A stretch of 64,000 nt of DNA. It comes from Bacteroidia bacterium. GTDB taxonomy: Bacteria > Bacteroidota > Bacteroidia > Flavobacteriales > Flavobacteriaceae. Both the position numbers and the translations under genes were made by a program. The stretch lies in the NCBI GenBank assembly GCA_030427735.1, contig JAUIBP010000004.1:62001-126000 (forward strand), given 5' to 3'. A model generated the notes under the pieces. It did no database searches, was not told the DNA's origin, and saw nothing but the letters and a program-made list of their open reading frames with translations. Shown piece after piece: positions 35,234 through 43,033 of this stretch. The number at the start of each line of letters is the position of its first letter. Positions within the stretch are counted from its first letter, which is position 1.

Positions 35234-36817
35234 TTAATTTACAATGTGGTTTTCTTTACCAGATGTAGCAGGTTTAAATTGTCTTAAAATGTATGTTTTA
35301 GATTTGATATGGTATTCTCCAAAAATTAAATAACTTTTGTATTTAAAAATGGTTTCAGCATCTTTATTAAATCCGTTAATAATAAGGTTGTTTTTATCGC
35401 TGAATATGTCACTGCCAGGTTGGTTTTTAGGAATTTTGTATTGGTTTATATACTCTTTTCGATTTTCGGTGTAATCCTTCACCAAATCGAAAATGTTTTT
35501 ACTTATTTCTCCTTTTATATGATTGAAATCTTTATCGAAAAGCGATTTTACGTACACCGATCGAGTTCCGTTATAATTGTAATAAGCAAATAGCGTAGGG
35601 TTAAAAAACATGTTTACAGAGCCTAAAGATGCTATTGGTATGGCGCCGAAATTTCCCATGGGCGTTAGCATTGGGCTAGTAGTTTTCATTTCTTTTTTAC
35701 TACCAATCGTAATTTCGTATTGGTCTTGTGGTTTGTATACCGAAATGCCTAAATCTGCTAATCTTAGTTTTCTTAAAAGTTTTTGAGTACTTTCTAGTTC
35801 TCTATACTTATCGTAAACGCCACCTTCTTGGACAATACTAGTGTTTTTGAAGGTAATAGAGTCGTTTTTGTTTATACGAATTTGTTTAATTACTTCGTTA
35901 GAATGATAATTTGTGGCTTGGAAACCCAAGGAGTCTTTAGAAACTTCTAAGGTATATAGGGCATCTTTACCAAGAAAGCTGTTACTCTTTTTTGTAGGCT
36001 GGTCGATTTCTAAAACATTTTTAGAATGTGTTTTAAAGGTGTAACTAAAATCTTCCGGATGTATCGTTATAATTTGAATAAGGTCCTTGTTGATATCAAA
36101 CGTGAAAACAATTTTATGATCTCTAACATATATTTTTTTTTCTTCAGATACGACTTCCACCGTGTTGGGTAAATCGTAATCTATTTTGGGTGTGTCAGCT
36201 TCTGTAATCGTGCCACTACTTGTTACTTTAAATAGGGTATAGAGTTTGGTTTTACCACCTTTGCGGTCGATGAAATGTTCATCTGAAAAATCTATTTGGT
36301 TTGATTTTGGAGGATTTAAACCATCTAATTTATAAAATTTTAAACTGTTACTATCTCGAGCGATTGCTATTAAATAACAAATGTTGTTAATTGTAACGGT
36401 TTGAATAAATTTTTCTTGAGGATTGTCAAGCTCAAATTCTTTTAATTCTGAAGTACCCGTATTAAAAGAAAAATTTACTGTTGCAAATTTCGTTTTATTG
36501 GTATTCGTTAAAATAATGTCGTAGTTAAATTTATCTATGATACCATAGCCAATTAAAGTTTTATACTTTCTTCTTCGATCTTCTGAGCTTAAACTTTTTT
36601 CTATTTCGAAATTTTCATTTAGTAAATAGCCGTATACGTTTTTAGAATTTAACACGAAAAAACATAAATCGTTGTTTCGTTGGTTAATAACAGGAATAAC
36701 TTCTTTGATAGATAAGTTGGTGTCGTCTACTTTGTTTTTAAAGGTTGCTAATACGTCTTGCGCAAATAGATTAGAGGCAAAACAGTAAATACATAATAAG
36801 GCTGTAAGTCTTTTCAT
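35234..36817 (-). CDS. Secreted protein of unknown function
   Basis: The 527-residue protein has a signal peptide (MKRLTALLCIYCFASNLFAQ, cleaved after AQ). The mature part is rich in beta-strand-like repeats of hydrophobic and polar residues, with frequent Lys, Asn and Asp, and may be a propeller. There is no lipobox and no T9SS C-terminal domain. I recognise no family motif. It is probably periplasmic. It stands alone on the minus strand, 80 bp upstream of tex. Confidence 0.75.
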   Translation of the reverse strand: MKRLTALLCIYCFASNLFAQDVLATFKNKVDDTNLSIKEVIPVINQRNNDLCFFVLNSKNVYGYLLNENFEIEKSLSSEDRRRKYKTLIGYGIIDKFNYDIILTNTNKTKFATVNFSFNTGTSELKEFELDNPQEKFIQTVTINNICYLIAIARDSNSLKFYKLDGLNPPKSNQIDFSDEHFIDRKGGKTKLYTLFKVTSSGTITEADTPKIDYDLPNTVEVVSEEKKIYVRDHKIVFTFDINKDLIQIITIHPEDFSYTFKTHSKNVLEIDQPTKKSNSFLGKDALYTLEVSKDSLGFQATNYHSNEVIKQIRINKNDSITFKNTSIVQEGGVYDKYRELESTQKLLRKLRLADLGISVYKPQDQYEITIGSKKEMKTTSPMLTPMGNFGAIPIASLGSVNMFFNPTLFAYYNYNGTRSVYVKSLFDKDFNHIKGEISKNIFDLVKDYTENRKEYINQYKIPKNQPGSDIFSDKNNLIINGFNKDAETIFKYKSYLIFGEYHIKSKTYILRQFKPATSGKENHIVN

Positions 36818-36964
36818 ATGAGGTTAAGTTTTTTTAGGCGATGCAAAGTAATATATTTTAGTAAAAAAATAGCGCTTTCCGTGAAGGAAGCTTATGGTTT
36901 AATTTACACTATTTCTATTTTTGTAAGAGACGTTGTACTTATAAAAAAGAGAATAATAAAGAAA

Positions 36965-37004
36965 TAAAAAAAGACCTCCCAATATAAGATTGTGAGGTCT
37001 TTAA
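36965..37004 (-). terminator. Terminator of the NlpE/META lipoprotein gene
   Basis: On the minus strand AAAGACCTC pairs with GAGGTCTTT, followed by a T run, 24 nt after the stop codon at 37028. Confidence 0.85.
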
Positions 37005-37027
37005 TAATTGATTTAGGGCAAAAAGAT

Positions 37028-37798
37028 TTAGTTGCTTAATAAATAATCAACTTTAAATTTTGCTAAAGTAGCCATTCTGCCTTTGTTAATATTTAGAACG
37101 CCATTTACCACAGAATAATTGTCTGCCATTTCTAAAACTTTCATAAATTGATTTTCGACAGTCATGTCTGGGCATGCCATCATGGTGTGCATCATTTTAG
37201 AAAATTTTATACGGTTGCCTTCTAGTAATTCGTATTCGCCACCAAAACCGTTGCAACTGGTATTACCACTTACTCGGTTGTCGGTACCGCTTAACAATAA
37301 AAACGGTTGTTTAGAAACGTTGGCTATCGGTTTACCGTTAAGTTCTACTAATTTCCAAGGCGTGTCTATAAGCATGTTTTCGGGTTGTTGTTTTAAAACG
37401 TATTTATCGGCTAAATCGCCAGTTATTTTTTTACCATTTAGGTCTAGATGTGTTAACGTGCCTTCGCCAACAAAATAAGCCTGCGTGTTACCATTGGCTT
37501 TTAAAGTTACGGTGTTTCCTGCTGCATTCCAAGAGAATGTTCCGGTTTCGCTAGTTGCATCAACAGGGCGTTCTAGATATTTGGTTTGTTTTGTATACGT
37601 TAAATCGTTGTTTAGGATAATTACCGTTTTAATACCCGGGCAATCGGCGCAAGGCGTCGTGCCAACATAGATGCCATTCCAATCTAAACTGGTTTGACTG
37701 GTATCGCCAACAGGTGTGTCGGTAGATGTTTCTGAAGTTGATTTACAACTGATAATCGTAATAGCTAGGACTAAAAAGAGTGAAATGTTCTTCATCAT
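37028..37798 (-). CDS. Lipoprotein with NlpE-N and META (HslJ-like) domains
   Basis: The 256-residue protein has a lipoprotein signal (AITIISCKST), then an NlpE N-terminal domain with GIYVGTTPCADCPGI (a CxxC, about residues 52-55) and LTYTKQTKYL. A META domain follows from about residue 145: DTPWKLVELNGKPI, SGNTSCNGFGGEYEL and MMACPDM. NlpE senses copper and surface contact in enterobacteria, and META/HslJ proteins are heat-stress lipoproteins. The same combination here suggests envelope stress, which is inference. Confidence 0.85.
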   Translation of the reverse strand: MMKNISLFLVLAITIISCKSTSETSTDTPVGDTSQTSLDWNGIYVGTTPCADCPGIKTVIILNNDLTYTKQTKYLERPVDATSETGTFSWNAAGNTVTLKANGNTQAYFVGEGTLTHLDLNGKKITGDLADKYVLKQQPENMLIDTPWKLVELNGKPIANVSKQPFLLLSGTDNRVSGNTSCNGFGGEYELLEGNRIKFSKMMHTMMACPDMTVENQFMKVLEMADNYSVVNGVLNINKGRMATLAKFKVDYLLSN

Positions 37799-37821
37799 AA
37801 TAGTTTCTGTTTTAAGTTTGT

Positions 37822-39903
37822 TTAACTGATCTGCAAACCGTTGCTAACCCCTTTTTCATCAGGATTAACAAATACTAATTTGCCGTCGGCGGTTTCGGTC
37901 ATTAAAATCATACCTTGGCTCTCTACACCTCGTAATGCTCTTGGTGCTAAATTCACTAAAACCGTAACGCGTTTACCGACAACTTCTTCCGGTGTAAAAC
38001 TTTCGGCAATACCAGAAACGATGGTTCTAACATCCAAGCCGGTATCGACTTTTAAAACCAATAATTTCTTTGCTTTTGGCATTTTTTCAGCTTCTAAAAT
38101 GGTACCAACACGCATGTCTAATTTGGTGAAATCGTCGAAAGTGATGGTGTCTTTTTGAGGCTCCACAGTTTTATTTGCTGCTTCGTTGGCTTTCTTACTA
38201 GCTTCCAATTTATCCAATTGTTGCTGAATGGTTTCATCTTCAATTTTGCTGAATAACAATTCGGCTTTACCTATTTGGTGATTGGCAGGAAGTAAAATAT
38301 CTTGAGTTGAAATGCTATCCCAAGACATCTCGACTGCGCCTGTCTGTCCGCCAGGCAGGCTCGATGTGACATTCAACATTGTTTTTAGTTTCGCTGAAGT
38401 AAACGGTAAAAACGGTTCGCTTAAAGTAGCTAAACCAGCTGCAATTTGCAAAGCAACAAACATGATGGTTTGCGTACGCGCTTCGTCTTCCTTAATGACT
38501 TTCCACGGCTCTTCATCGGCCAAATATTTGTTTCCTAAGCGTGCTAAATTCATTAATTCCTGACTCGCTTCGCGGAAGCGGTAACGTTCAATTGAACTAG
38601 AAATCACAGCTGGATAAGCTTTTAAAGCCGCTAAAGTTTCTTCGTCTACCGCAGTAAATTCGCTTGGCGTTGGAATTATTCCGTTGTAATATTTGTTAGT
38701 CAGTACGACTACTCGGTTAATGAAGTTTCCAAAAATCGCCACCAATTCGTTGTTGTTTCTGGCTTGGAAATCTTTCCAAGTAAAATCGTTATCCTTAGTT
38801 TCTGGCGCGTTGGCCGTTAAAGCATAACGCAACACATCCTGCTGATTTGGGAAATCTTGTAAATATTCTGGCAACCAAACCGCCCAGTTTTTAGAGGTTG
38901 ACAACTTGTTACCTTCTAAATTTAAAAACTCGTTAGCCGGAACGTTTTCTGGTAAAATATACGAACCTTCCGCTTTTAACATGGCTGGAAAAATAATACA
39001 GTGAAACACAATATTATCCTTACCAATAAAATGAATCAACTTGGTGTCCTTATCTTTCCAATACGGTTCCCAGTCTTTGCCTACACGAGCCGCCCATTCT
39101 TTGGTAGACGAAATGTAACCAATTGGCGCATCGAACCACACGTAAAGCACTTTGCCTTCGCCACCTTCAACCGGAACGGGAATTCCCCAATCCAAATCGC
39201 GGGTTACGGCACGCGGACGTAAACCGTCGTCGATCCACGATTTTACCTGACCGTAAACATTCGGTTTCCAGTCTTTTTTATGATCTTTTAAAATCCATTC
39301 TTTTAAAAAATCTTCGTGTTTGTCCAACGGTAAAAACCAGTGTTTGGTTTGTTTTAAGGTCGGAGTATTTCCAGTAATAGTGGATTTTGGATTGATAAGA
39401 TCCGTTGCGTTTAAACTGGTACCACACTTCTCGCACTGGTCGCCATAAGCTTCCTCGTTACCACATTTTGGACAGGTTCCGGTTACAAACCGATCGGCCA
39501 AAAACTGATTGGCTTGTTCGTCGTAAAGTTGCTCGGTGGTTTCTTCAATAAATTCGTTTTTATCGTATAAAGTCTTGAAGAATTCTGAAGCTGTTTCGTG
39601 ATGAATTTTAGCTGAAGTACGCGAATAATTGTCAAAAGATATACCAAAATCTTCAAAAGAGGTTTTAATTATCGCGTTGTATTTATCGACAATATCTTGT
39701 GGGGTTACGCCTTCATTTTTCGCTTTAATGGTAATCGGCACACCGTGTTCGTCGCTTCCGCAAATAAACGCTACATCGTTTCCTGTTAAGCGTAAATAAC
39801 GCGCATAAATATCGGCTGGAACGTAAACGCCAGCTAAATGACCAATATGTATAGGACCGTTTGTGTACGGTAATGCAGCCGTGATGGTATATCGTTGAGA
39901 CAT
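37822..39903 (-). CDS. metG: Methionyl-tRNA synthetase, with an in-frame repeat insertion
   Basis: The 693-residue enzyme charges tRNA-Met. HIGH is at residues 19-22, a zinc knuckle CPKC/CEKC at about 143-160, a KMSKS variant KLSTSK near 335, and a C-terminal EMAPII-like tRNA-binding domain begins near residue 590 ([14 protein letters not shown]). Residues about 511-527 are encoded by a REP-like palindrome. They lie in the linker after the anticodon-binding helices, so the insertion should be tolerated. The promoter box TACTTTTG is at 39935-39928. Confidence 0.96.
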   Translation of the reverse strand: MSQRYTITAALPYTNGPIHIGHLAGVYVPADIYARYLRLTGNDVAFICGSDEHGVPITIKAKNEGVTPQDIVDKYNAIIKTSFEDFGISFDNYSRTSAKIHHETASEFFKTLYDKNEFIEETTEQLYDEQANQFLADRFVTGTCPKCGNEEAYGDQCEKCGTSLNATDLINPKSTITGNTPTLKQTKHWFLPLDKHEDFLKEWILKDHKKDWKPNVYGQVKSWIDDGLRPRAVTRDLDWGIPVPVEGGEGKVLYVWFDAPIGYISSTKEWAARVGKDWEPYWKDKDTKLIHFIGKDNIVFHCIIFPAMLKAEGSYILPENVPANEFLNLEGNKLSTSKNWAVWLPEYLQDFPNQQDVLRYALTANAPETKDNDFTWKDFQARNNNELVAIFGNFINRVVVLTNKYYNGIIPTPSEFTAVDEETLAALKAYPAVISSSIERYRFREASQELMNLARLGNKYLADEEPWKVIKEDEARTQTIMFVALQIAAGLATLSEPFLPFTSAKLKTMLNVTSSLPGGQTGAVEMSWDSISTQDILLPANHQIGKAELLFSKIEDETIQQQLDKLEASKKANEAANKTVEPQKDTITFDDFTKLDMRVGTILEAEKMPKAKKLLVLKVDTGLDVRTIVSGIAESFTPEEVVGKRVTVLVNLAPRALRGVESQGMILMTETADGKLVFVNPDEKGVSNGLQIS
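38325..38372 (+). repeat. REP-like palindromic element (long form) inside metG
   Basis: The halves TCTCGACTGCG and CTCGATGTGACA match the element at 32983. Here an inner imperfect hairpin (GCCTGTCTG pairing with CAGGCAGGC) lies between them. The element is GC-rich in an AT-rich gene, keeps the reading frame and has no stop in the metG frame. Confidence 0.7.
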
Positions 39904-39927
39904 GTGTATTTTTGTTTTTTGAAGCTA

Positions 39928-39935
39928 CAAAAGTA
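39928..39935 (-). promoter_or_regulatory. TAnnTTTG -7 box for metG
   Basis: TACTTTTG on the minus strand lies 24 nt upstream of the metG ATG, in the 86-bp gap to the divergent carboxypeptidase gene. Confidence 0.5.
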
Positions 39936-39989
39936 CGGAATTACTTATGCATTTAGAAAAAAAATGTACTTTTACAAAAAGCACTTTTT

Positions 39990-41018
39990 ATGCCTTTAAA
40001 CCGATTTTTTCTACCCTTATTTTTACTTGTTTTTAGTATTATTGGAGGGCGTGTTAACGCTCAAAACGCAACTGAATCTTTTTTGAATATGACGACTACT
40101 ACTTACATAAAACCGCCGTACTTAAAAGCTGGCGATACGGTTGCAATTGTGGCGCCTTCAGGTGTTTTAAAGCATAGATACGATGAGGTTAATAAAGCCA
40201 AAGCTTTGCTAGAGCGTTGGGGGTTGCATTATGTGGTCGGGCAGCATGTGTTTAGTCAGTATGGACATTTTGCTGGTAGCGACGACGAACGGGCAGCCGA
40301 TTTTCAATGGGCTTTAGACGACCCCAAAATAAAAGCCATTTGGTGTGCCAGAGGTGGTTATGGTACGGTTCGGATTTTGGACAAGTTGGATTACTCCGCT
40401 TTTAAAAAACAACCGAAATGGCTGATTGGCTACTCGGATATTACGGCCTTACACAATCAGATTCACAATTTAGGCTACCAGACCATTCACGGCATGATGT
40501 GTACCAGTTTATCGGATAGCGAACAGGATATTGTAGAAACCATAGCAACATTTAAAGCTGCTATTTTTGGAGATGATTTGTCGTATACGCTAGAAGGTTC
40601 GCCATATAATAAATCGGGATCGGTAACAGCACCCATTACGGGCGGTAATTTAACTTTACTGCATACCATGCTGGGTTCAAATACGAGTATTGATACAACT
40701 GGTTCTATTCTTTTTATTGAAGAAATTGGCGAATACGCTTACCATATCGACCGTATGTTACAGAGTTTAAAGCGCGCTGGGTACTTTAAAAACTGTAAAG
40801 GTTTGGTTATTGGTGATATTACCAAAGTGCGCAAAAACACGACCGAATTTGGGCGCACCATCGAAGAAATTATTTTAGATGTGGTTGCCGAATACAATTT
40901 TCCTGTAGCGTTTAATATGCCAGCCGGACATGCCAAAGATAATCGCGCTTTAATTTTAGGGCGAACGGTAAAATTAACGGTTGCCAAAGGTGGTTCTACA
41001 TTGATTTTTGAAGAGTAG
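39990..41018 (+). CDS. LD-carboxypeptidase (peptidase family S66)
   Basis: The 342-residue protein has a signal peptide ending in RVNAQ. The S66 fold is visible: GDTVAIVAPSG near the start of the mature part, WCARGGYGTVRILDKLDY and GYSDITALHNQIH with the nucleophile Ser, then IEEIGEYAYHIDRML. Family members cleave the L-D bond of murein tetrapeptides for recycling, or hydrolyse peptidyl nucleotides (MccF). The signal points to action in the periplasm on murein. The gene diverges from metG. Confidence 0.9.
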   Translation: MPLNRFFLPLFLLVFSIIGGRVNAQNATESFLNMTTTTYIKPPYLKAGDTVAIVAPSGVLKHRYDEVNKAKALLERWGLHYVVGQHVFSQYGHFAGSDDERAADFQWALDDPKIKAIWCARGGYGTVRILDKLDYSAFKKQPKWLIGYSDITALHNQIHNLGYQTIHGMMCTSLSDSEQDIVETIATFKAAIFGDDLSYTLEGSPYNKSGSVTAPITGGNLTLLHTMLGSNTSIDTTGSILFIEEIGEYAYHIDRMLQSLKRAGYFKNCKGLVIGDITKVRKNTTEFGRTIEEIILDVVAEYNFPVAFNMPAGHAKDNRALILGRTVKLTVAKGGSTLIFEE

Positions 41019-41090
41019 TTATTTTAAGTTATTCTAAATTTAAACTACTGTTTGTTAGTTGTTTAAATTGTTTCTAAGCAATGCTGTTCG

Positions 41091-41098
41091 TACTTTTG
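41091..41098 (+). promoter_or_regulatory. TAnnTTTG -7 box for the Cys-rich mini-protein
   Basis: TACTTTTG lies 26 nt upstream of the ATG, with a possible TTG -33 element about 22 nt further up. Confidence 0.5.
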
Positions 41099-41124
41099 CT
41101 TAGTAACATTTAATACTTAATATT

Positions 41125-41370
41125 ATGGCAATTCGATTATCTAATAACTGCGACCATTGTGCTAATATGGAGGCAGGTCATACTTGTGCAGTACACCACG
41201 TAAAAGTGAATAAAGACTATACCTGTGATTCTTTCGATATGAAACTGGCTTTAAAAGACGATACCAGTTGTGCGACTTGTTTGCGTTTTTCAACAACAAG
41301 TTGTCCTAACCCAACAAAGGCGGCACCAGATATGTTGTGTTCACATTGGGGACCTAAAAATATTGCTTAA
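41125..41370 (+). CDS. Cys-rich mini-protein with two four-cysteine modules
   Basis: The 81-residue protein has eight cysteines in two matching sets. C9-x2-C12-x8-C21-x12-C34 is followed by C49-x2-C52-x7-C60-x11-C72. The spacing is nearly identical, so the protein looks like an internal duplication. Each half could bind one metal (Zn, or Fe as in rubredoxin-like knuckles) or one iron-sulfur cluster. There is no signal peptide. I do not recognise a named family. It has its own promoter box and terminator, which fits a monocistronic and perhaps abundant small protein. Confidence 0.75.
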   Translation: MAIRLSNNCDHCANMEAGHTCAVHHVKVNKDYTCDSFDMKLALKDDTSCATCLRFSTTSCPNPTKAAPDMLCSHWGPKNIA

Positions 41371-41399
41371 TTTGCATAGACTCTAATATTATTTTTTGA

Positions 41400-41429
41400 A
41401 AAGGACTGCTTAAAGGGCAGTCCTTTTTA
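41400..41429 (+). terminator. Terminator of the Cys-rich mini-protein gene
   Basis: AAGGACTGC pairs with GCAGTCCTT, followed by a T run, 29 nt after the stop. Confidence 0.9.
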
Positions 41430-41499
41430 TTTTGTCTCGAGGTTAAACTTATACGGTTTAATTAAAAAATGTAACTTTAATATTTAGAATATAAAGGTT

Positions 41500-41859
41500 A
41501 TGGCAAAGCACAACACGTTAGGACAATTAGGGGAAGATGAAGCCGTAGCTTATTTGATTAAAAAAGGGTATGAAATTTTAGACCGAAACTATCGTTACCA
41601 GAAAGCCGAGGTTGATATTTTGGCATTAAAAGCGGATGTTTTGACGGCTGTAGAAGTGAAAACCCGATCGACCACAGAGTTTGGAAACCCACAAGATTTT
41701 GTAAAGCCTAAACAAATACAACGGCTAGTTGGCGCTGTTGATGCTTTTATTGGAATTCACGATTTAGATGTCGAGGTTCGCTTTGATATTATTGCAATTG
41801 TAAAAACGCCATCAGGTTTTGATATAGAGCATTTAGAAGATGCTTTTTATTATTTTTAG
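41500..41859 (+). CDS. YraN-family (UPF0102) endonuclease-like protein
   Basis: The 119-residue protein has the Holliday-junction-resolvase-like fold of YraN: GEDEAVAYLIKKGYEILDRNYR, EVDILALKADVLTAVEVKTRS (with a PD-(D/E)xK-like D...ExK) and FGNPQDFVKPKQIQRL. Family members are conserved in bacteria. DNA processing is presumed, but the cellular role is unsettled. Length fits the family. Confidence 0.9.
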   Translation: MAKHNTLGQLGEDEAVAYLIKKGYEILDRNYRYQKAEVDILALKADVLTAVEVKTRSTTEFGNPQDFVKPKQIQRLVGAVDAFIGIHDLDVEVRFDIIAIVKTPSGFDIEHLEDAFYYF

Positions 41860-41873
41860 AACTGTTTTAAAAG

Positions 41874-41902
41874 AAAAACCACGGCGACAAACCGTGGTTT
41901 TC
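41874..41902. terminator. Bidirectional terminator between yraN-like gene and phosphatase
   Basis: AAAACCACGG pairs with CCGTGGTTTT. T-rich tails are present on both strands between two convergent genes. Confidence 0.85.
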
Positions 41903-41930
41903 ATGAAAATAAACAAACAAACTAAATTAA

Positions 41931-43022
41931 TTAGTATAAGAATTTAGTTTTAAGTTTCGCTTTGGCTGTAGAATCTACACCAATAGCCATTAAATAATTA
42001 TCGAAAGACCCATATTGGGTGTCAATTTCATTAAATCCTTTTTTTAGCCATTCGGCTTTAACGCCCATCAGCGGTCTTAATATGCGTTGGTCCATGCCGT
42101 AGTAACGCGCCGCTTTTTTGACCATATCTTCGTTATGCTCGAAACGGAAATAGTTAGATAATAGGTATTCGTTAATTATGGTTTCTTGATCGACACCTAA
42201 AGCACGAAGAATAAATGCCGAAGAAAACCCGGTGCGGTCTTTTCCTGCGGTACAATGAAACAATAACGGTGTTTGTACCTCATCTTCGTTTAATAAGTCG
42301 GCAAACATTTTCTTGAATTGTTCGGTGCTGCCTACAAATTGAATAGAAGCTTCTTCCATTAATTTGCTACTATCAAAGGTTTCTGGATCGGCTTCTTTAA
42401 GTACTTTCATCATTTCTTCCATTTTACCATTTTTACCCATGTCGCCAATTGGCAGGTGTTTCCAATTCACCTGACTAGGATACGTGTCTGGTTTGTCTTC
42501 AATTTCTTGATCCGATCTTAAATCTAGGATGGTTTTAATGTTCAGCGTTTTCATATAGGCCAGATCAGCTTCAGATAATTCAGCAATTTCACCAGATCTA
42601 AATAACATACCCCATTTGGTTTGTTTGCCATCTGCAGTTTTAATACCGCCCATATCTCTAAAATTATACGCCTTTTCTAAATTGATTTCTCGTTCCGATA
42701 GGTATAAGGTATCGGCGCCATTTACGGCAGCAAAGAATAATCGTTTTGTAGGGCTTTCGTTTTTTATCTCTGCCGTATTGTTAGCTTCGTTTAAACTGGC
42801 CACTTCGTTCCATTGAATGGCGTTGGCGTTAGCTCCTTTGTAAATAGACCAATTGCCTTTGCTATTAAGTATTAATTGGTAATTGTTGTTATCTAAACGA
42901 TTTACAAGAATGGTTTCGTTTAAAGTGTATACTGGTTGTTCTGCTTTTTCGTAATCGGCGCAGCTATTAGCTAGAATAGCTGCGGCAATTAAACTGATGG
43001 TTTTATGTAAGTTGAATGTCAT
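41931..43022 (-). CDS. Tyrosine-phosphatase-like lipoprotein (IphP-type)
   Basis: The 363-residue protein has a lipoprotein signal (ILANSCADYEK). After an N-terminal beta-rich part it has a cysteine-phosphatase domain: YNFRDMGGIKTADGKQ, TILDLRSDQEI and the CX5R loop HCTAGKDRTG (C257, R263). This is the family of bacterial tyrosine/inositol phosphatases such as IphP. It is probably secreted to the envelope or surface. It follows a TonB receptor gene by 11 nt, so phosphate-ester scavenging is a reasonable inference. Confidence 0.85.
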   Translation of the reverse strand: MTFNLHKTISLIAAAILANSCADYEKAEQPVYTLNETILVNRLDNNNYQLILNSKGNWSIYKGANANAIQWNEVASLNEANNTAEIKNESPTKRLFFAAVNGADTLYLSEREINLEKAYNFRDMGGIKTADGKQTKWGMLFRSGEIAELSEADLAYMKTLNIKTILDLRSDQEIEDKPDTYPSQVNWKHLPIGDMGKNGKMEEMMKVLKEADPETFDSSKLMEEASIQFVGSTEQFKKMFADLLNEDEVQTPLLFHCTAGKDRTGFSSAFILRALGVDQETIINEYLLSNYFRFEHNEDMVKKAARYYGMDQRILRPLMGVKAEWLKKGFNEIDTQYGSFDNYLMAIGVDSTAKAKLKTKFLY

Positions 43023-43033
43023 TGTGTAACGAT

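Noticed and set aside
39001-39377. Plus-strand open frames inside metG
   Set aside because: They overlap highly conserved metG coding sequence and contain no recognisable domain.
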